64,000 nucleotides of DNA from Mesorhizobium sp. J8 (lineage in GTDB: Bacteria > Pseudomonadota > Alphaproteobacteria > Rhizobiales > Rhizobiaceae), in the NCBI RefSeq assembly GCF_016591715.1, contig NZ_AP024109.1, positions 6,508,001-6,572,000 on the forward strand. Direction: 5' to 3'. Of the stretch, positions 61,751 to 64,000 are shown piece after piece (position 1 is the stretch's first letter; each line of letters opens with the position of its first letter). The position numbers and the translations under genes are program-made. The notes under the pieces were generated by a model, which saw only the letters and a list, made by a program, of their open reading frames with translations, did not search any database and was not told the origin of the DNA.

Positions 61751-61762
61751 CGCGGCCCTTTT

Positions 61763-62260
61763 CTAAAAACCGTTGATCGTGGAAGGCGAGACGCGCCGGT
61801 AGAGCCCGCTCACCATGTCTTGCCAAACATTGCTGCTCGTGGGCTTGAACTGAAGTTTCATTCGATAGGAATCGATGTCGTCAAAATTGTAGGTCACGCG
61901 AGCCGAGCCGCGCGGCGACGACCGTTCCAGCGCAAGTTCGCCGCCGTTCCACCTGCCCGTGGCCGGTGACATCGGCACGAACCCCATCGAGTCGAACTGA
62001 TGCACGGTGACGAGGCCGTTCTGCTGGTCGAAGCCGAACACATTGTGCGCGCCGAACGAGACGGTGCCGTCGCGGCGCTGGCGATAGCGCTGCACCACGA
62101 ACAGGCCGCCGAACTGCGCCTCGGCCAGCACTTCCGCAGTCGCCGTGCCGGCATCGGTCCATTGCGTTGCCGCGACTTCTTCCTCGCCGCGCCAAGCGCC
62201 GACCAACGCCTGCAGGCGTTGGTGACCGTCCGAGAGGGAAGAGAAGGGCGACGCGTTCAT
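61763..62260 (-). CDS. DUF1579-like protein in the suc operon
   Basis: A 165-residue soluble protein resembling DUF1579: LQALVGAWRGEEEVAATQWTDAGTATAEVLAEAQFGGLFVVQRYRQRRDG and FGFDQQNGLVTVHQFDSMGFVPMSPATGRWNGGELALERSSPRG. The family is probably a lipocalin-like or ligand-binding barrel; function is unknown. It lies between the cupin gene and sucD, 12 bases before sucD. Confidence 0.75.
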   Translation of the reverse strand: MNASPFSSLSDGHQRLQALVGAWRGEEEVAATQWTDAGTATAEVLAEAQFGGLFVVQRYRQRRDGTVSFGAHNVFGFDQQNGLVTVHQFDSMGFVPMSPATGRWNGGELALERSSPRGSARVTYNFDDIDSYRMKLQFKPTSSNVWQDMVSGLYRRVSPSTINGF

Positions 62261-62263
62261 GGC

Positions 62264-62635
62264 TCAAAGCCGCTTCAGGTCGGTGACGGTGAGATCACTC
62301 CGGGCATTGCCGGTGTTGACCGTCGTCGCCGGCTCGAACATCAGCACCACCGGCTCCTTGGTCAGCGAGCGCGGCCGGTGCTCGACGCCGCGCGGCACGA
62401 CGACGAAGTCGCCCTCGCCGAGCTCGACCGGCCCGTCGCGGAAGTCGATGGCGATCCTGCCGCGCAGCACCAGGAAGGCCTCATCCTCATCGTCATGCGC
62501 GTGCCAGTCGAAAACCTCGCCGAACTTGGCGACCTTGGCCTGGAAATCGTTGACGTCGCCGGCGATGTGCGGATCGAAGACCTTGGCGATCTTTTGATCC
62601 GCAGCCTCGACCAGGTTTATCTTGCGCGGAGGCAT
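62264..62635 (-). CDS. Cupin-domain protein in the suc operon
   Basis: A 123-residue single cupin: FGEVFDWHAHDDEDEAFLVLRGRIAIDFRDGPVELGEGDFVVVPRGVEHRPRS has the two cupin motifs with metal-binding His (HAH), Glu and His (VEHRP). Such small proteins bind Fe, Mn or Zn and act as isomerases, dioxygenases or sensors; the substrate is not known. Five bases separate its ATG from the sucC stop and three separate its stop from the DUF1579 gene start, so it is in the suc operon. Confidence 0.85.
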   Translation of the reverse strand: MPPRKINLVEAADQKIAKVFDPHIAGDVNDFQAKVAKFGEVFDWHAHDDEDEAFLVLRGRIAIDFRDGPVELGEGDFVVVPRGVEHRPRSLTKEPVVLMFEPATTVNTGNARSDLTVTDLKRL

Positions 62636-62640
62636 CCGCT

Positions 62641-63834
62641 TTAGCCCTTCACCGCCTTGACGATCTTCTTGGCCGCGTCGTCGAGGTCGTCGGCCGAGAC
62701 GACGTTGAGGCCGCTGTCGTTGATGATCTTCTTGCCGAGTTCGGCATTGGTGCCTTCCAAGCGCACGACCAGCGGCACCTTCAGGCCCACTTCCTTCACC
62801 GCCGCGATCACGCCCTCGGCGATGACATCGCACTTCATGATGCCGCCGAAAATGTTGATCAGGATGCCTTCGACCGCCGGATCCTTGGTGATGATCTTGA
62901 ACGCCGCCGTGACCTTTTCCTTCGAGGCGCCGCCGCCGACGTCGAGGAAGTTAGCCGGCTCAGCACCATAGAGCTTGATGATGTCCATCGTCGCCATGGC
63001 AAGGCCGGCGCCGTTGACCATGCAGCCGATATTGCCGTCGAGCGCGACATAGGCGAGGTCGTATTTCGACGCCTCGATCTCCTTCTCGTCCTCTTCGGTG
63101 GTATCGCGCAATTCCACCACGTCCGGGTGGCGGAACAACGCGTTGTTGTCGAAGGACACCTTCGCGTCGAGCACGCGCAGATGCCCGTCCTTCATGACGA
63201 TCAGCGGATTGACCTCGAGCAGGCTCATGTCCTTCTCGACAAAGGCCTTGTAGAGCGTCGGGAAGAGCGAGGCGCCGTCCTTGGCCGCATCGCCGTCGAG
63301 CTTCAGCGCGCCGTTGAGCGTCTTCACGTCGTCCGCCGTCACGCCTTTTTCCGGGTCGATGGCGACCGTGACGATCTTTTCCGGCGTGTCATGCGCGACC
63401 GTCTCGATGTCCATGCCGCCCTCGGTCGAGACGACGAAGGCGATGCGGCCGACCGAGCGGTCGACCAGGATCGACAGATAGAGCTCGCGGGCGATGTCGG
63501 CGCCGTCCTCGATATAGAGGCGGTTGACCTGCTTGCCGGCCGGCCCCGTCTGCTTGGTGACCAGCGTGTGGCCCAGCATCTCGTTGGCGTTGGCGACCAC
63601 TTCGGCGGCCGACTTCGCCAGCCGCACACCGCCCTTGGCGTCGGGGCCGAGCTCCTTGAACTTGCCCTTGCCGCGGCCGCCGGCATGGATCTGGCTCTTC
63701 ACGACATAAAGCGGGCCGGGCAATGCCTTGGCGGCGGCCTCGGCCTCGCTCGCCTTGAACACCGGAACGCCGCTTGCGACCGGCGCGCCGAAGGTCTTCA
63801 GCAGCGCCTTGGCCTGATACTCATGGATGTTCAT
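62641..63834 (-). CDS. sucC: Succinyl-CoA synthetase beta subunit
   Basis: ATP-grasp subunit giving nucleotide specificity to succinyl-CoA synthetase. The 397 residues begin [26 protein letters not shown], contain [16 protein letters not shown], the ADP-forming [30 protein letters not shown] and [32 protein letters not shown], and end [21 protein letters not shown]. Second gene of mdh-sucC-sucD-sucA-sucB-lpdA. Confidence 0.97.
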   Translation of the reverse strand: MNIHEYQAKALLKTFGAPVASGVPVFKASEAEAAAKALPGPLYVVKSQIHAGGRGKGKFKELGPDAKGGVRLAKSAAEVVANANEMLGHTLVTKQTGPAGKQVNRLYIEDGADIARELYLSILVDRSVGRIAFVVSTEGGMDIETVAHDTPEKIVTVAIDPEKGVTADDVKTLNGALKLDGDAAKDGASLFPTLYKAFVEKDMSLLEVNPLIVMKDGHLRVLDAKVSFDNNALFRHPDVVELRDTTEEDEKEIEASKYDLAYVALDGNIGCMVNGAGLAMATMDIIKLYGAEPANFLDVGGGASKEKVTAAFKIITKDPAVEGILINIFGGIMKCDVIAEGVIAAVKEVGLKVPLVVRLEGTNAELGKKIINDSGLNVVSADDLDDAAKKIVKAVKG

Positions 63835-63875
63835 GCGCTTGGTCTCCGGGGAGGACGGTTACTTTACCGGCGAGA

Positions 63876-64000
63876 TTACTTGCCCGCGAGGTGCGGGGCG
63901 ATTTTGGTGCAGGCCTCGGTCAGGCCCTGGACGGCCGCGACCGAATTGTCGAACATCTTCTGCTCGGCCTTGGAGAGATCGATCTCGATGACGCGCTCGA
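63876..64000 (-). CDS. mdh: Malate dehydrogenase, C-terminal part (cut by window edge)
   Basis: The last 40 residues are read from the minus strand: [20 protein letters not shown], then [20 protein letters not shown] and TAA. This is the C-terminus of the LDH-like malate dehydrogenase found in rhizobia. Its stop lies 41 bases before the sucC start, the standard mdh-sucC order in Rhizobiales. The rest of the gene lies beyond the window, so the call rests on a short segment plus context. Confidence 0.88.
   Translation of the reverse strand, partial: ERVIEIDLSKAEQKMFDNSVAAVQGLTEACTKIAPHLAGK

Overview
The window looks like a stretch of chromosome from a GC-rich alphaproteobacterium of the order Rhizobiales, most like Mesorhizobium. 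Four things point there: the gene orders (hemD-hemC / tsaD-gpsA; sdhCDA-X-B; mdh-sucCDAB-lpd; rimM-trmD), a Mic60/mitofilin gene beside heme genes, protein sequences that resemble rhizobial ones, and several families of intergenic palindromes typical of rhizobia. Nearly all genes are housekeeping or conserved accessory genes. I found no rRNA, tRNA, CRISPR array, prophage or insertion sequence.

Layout. 1-8.6 kb: two small unknown genes, then an accessory catabolic cluster. A LysR gene and a minus-strand run (Ldh_2 dehydrogenase, an unrecognised 549-residue protein, a DUF3726 protein, a plant-type SABATH carboxyl methyltransferase) diverge from an aldehyde dehydrogenase with a frameshift and an atypical M19 dipeptidase. 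I know no described pathway with this gene set; it is my main candidate for an undescribed system. 8.6-18.8 kb: glutamine amidotransferase, TerB-like protein, the HemY_N-Mic60-HemD-HemC run, and divergently tsaD, gpsA, YciI, EVE, an ETF-beta-type lysine methyltransferase and DUF1761. 18.8-27.4 kb: LysR, DUF1127, L,D-transpeptidase, a CenR-like regulator, a cyclic-nucleotide-binding protein, exonuclease III, LolA, FtsK and a small secreted protein. 27.5-34.1 kb: glnK-amtB with a sigma-54/NtrC control region, tesB, a UbiH-type hydroxylase, YCII, OsmC and YceH.

34-44 kb: succinate dehydrogenase operon (with a DUF3052 gene between sdhA and sdhB), an MliC-like lipoprotein, a secreted protein, a diguanylate cyclase with a decayed GGDEF fragment next to it, and leuC. 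44-52.8 kb: an amino-acid ABC transporter without its ATPase, the ohrR-ohr peroxide module with its palindromic operator, rplS, a TauE-like permease, rimM-trmD, xerC, a TraB/GumN protein and a proline/alanine-repeat membrane protein. 53-64 kb: the TCA operon read leftwards, mdh (cut by the window edge), sucC, sucD, sucA, sucB and lpd. Small unrelated genes sit inside it: a cupin, DUF1579, a DUF4241 gene of lower GC, a secreted protein and an SDR.

How they fit. Core carbon metabolism (sdh, suc, mdh), heme synthesis, nitrogen sensing (glnK-amtB), division (ftsK, xerC) and translation (rplS, trmD, rimM, tsaD) dominate. CtrA-type boxes (TTAA-N7-TTAA) lie upstream of ftsK and of a small secreted-protein gene, which suggests cell-cycle control. 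Dispersed palindromes fill many of the gaps and in several places supply the stop codons of neighbouring genes.
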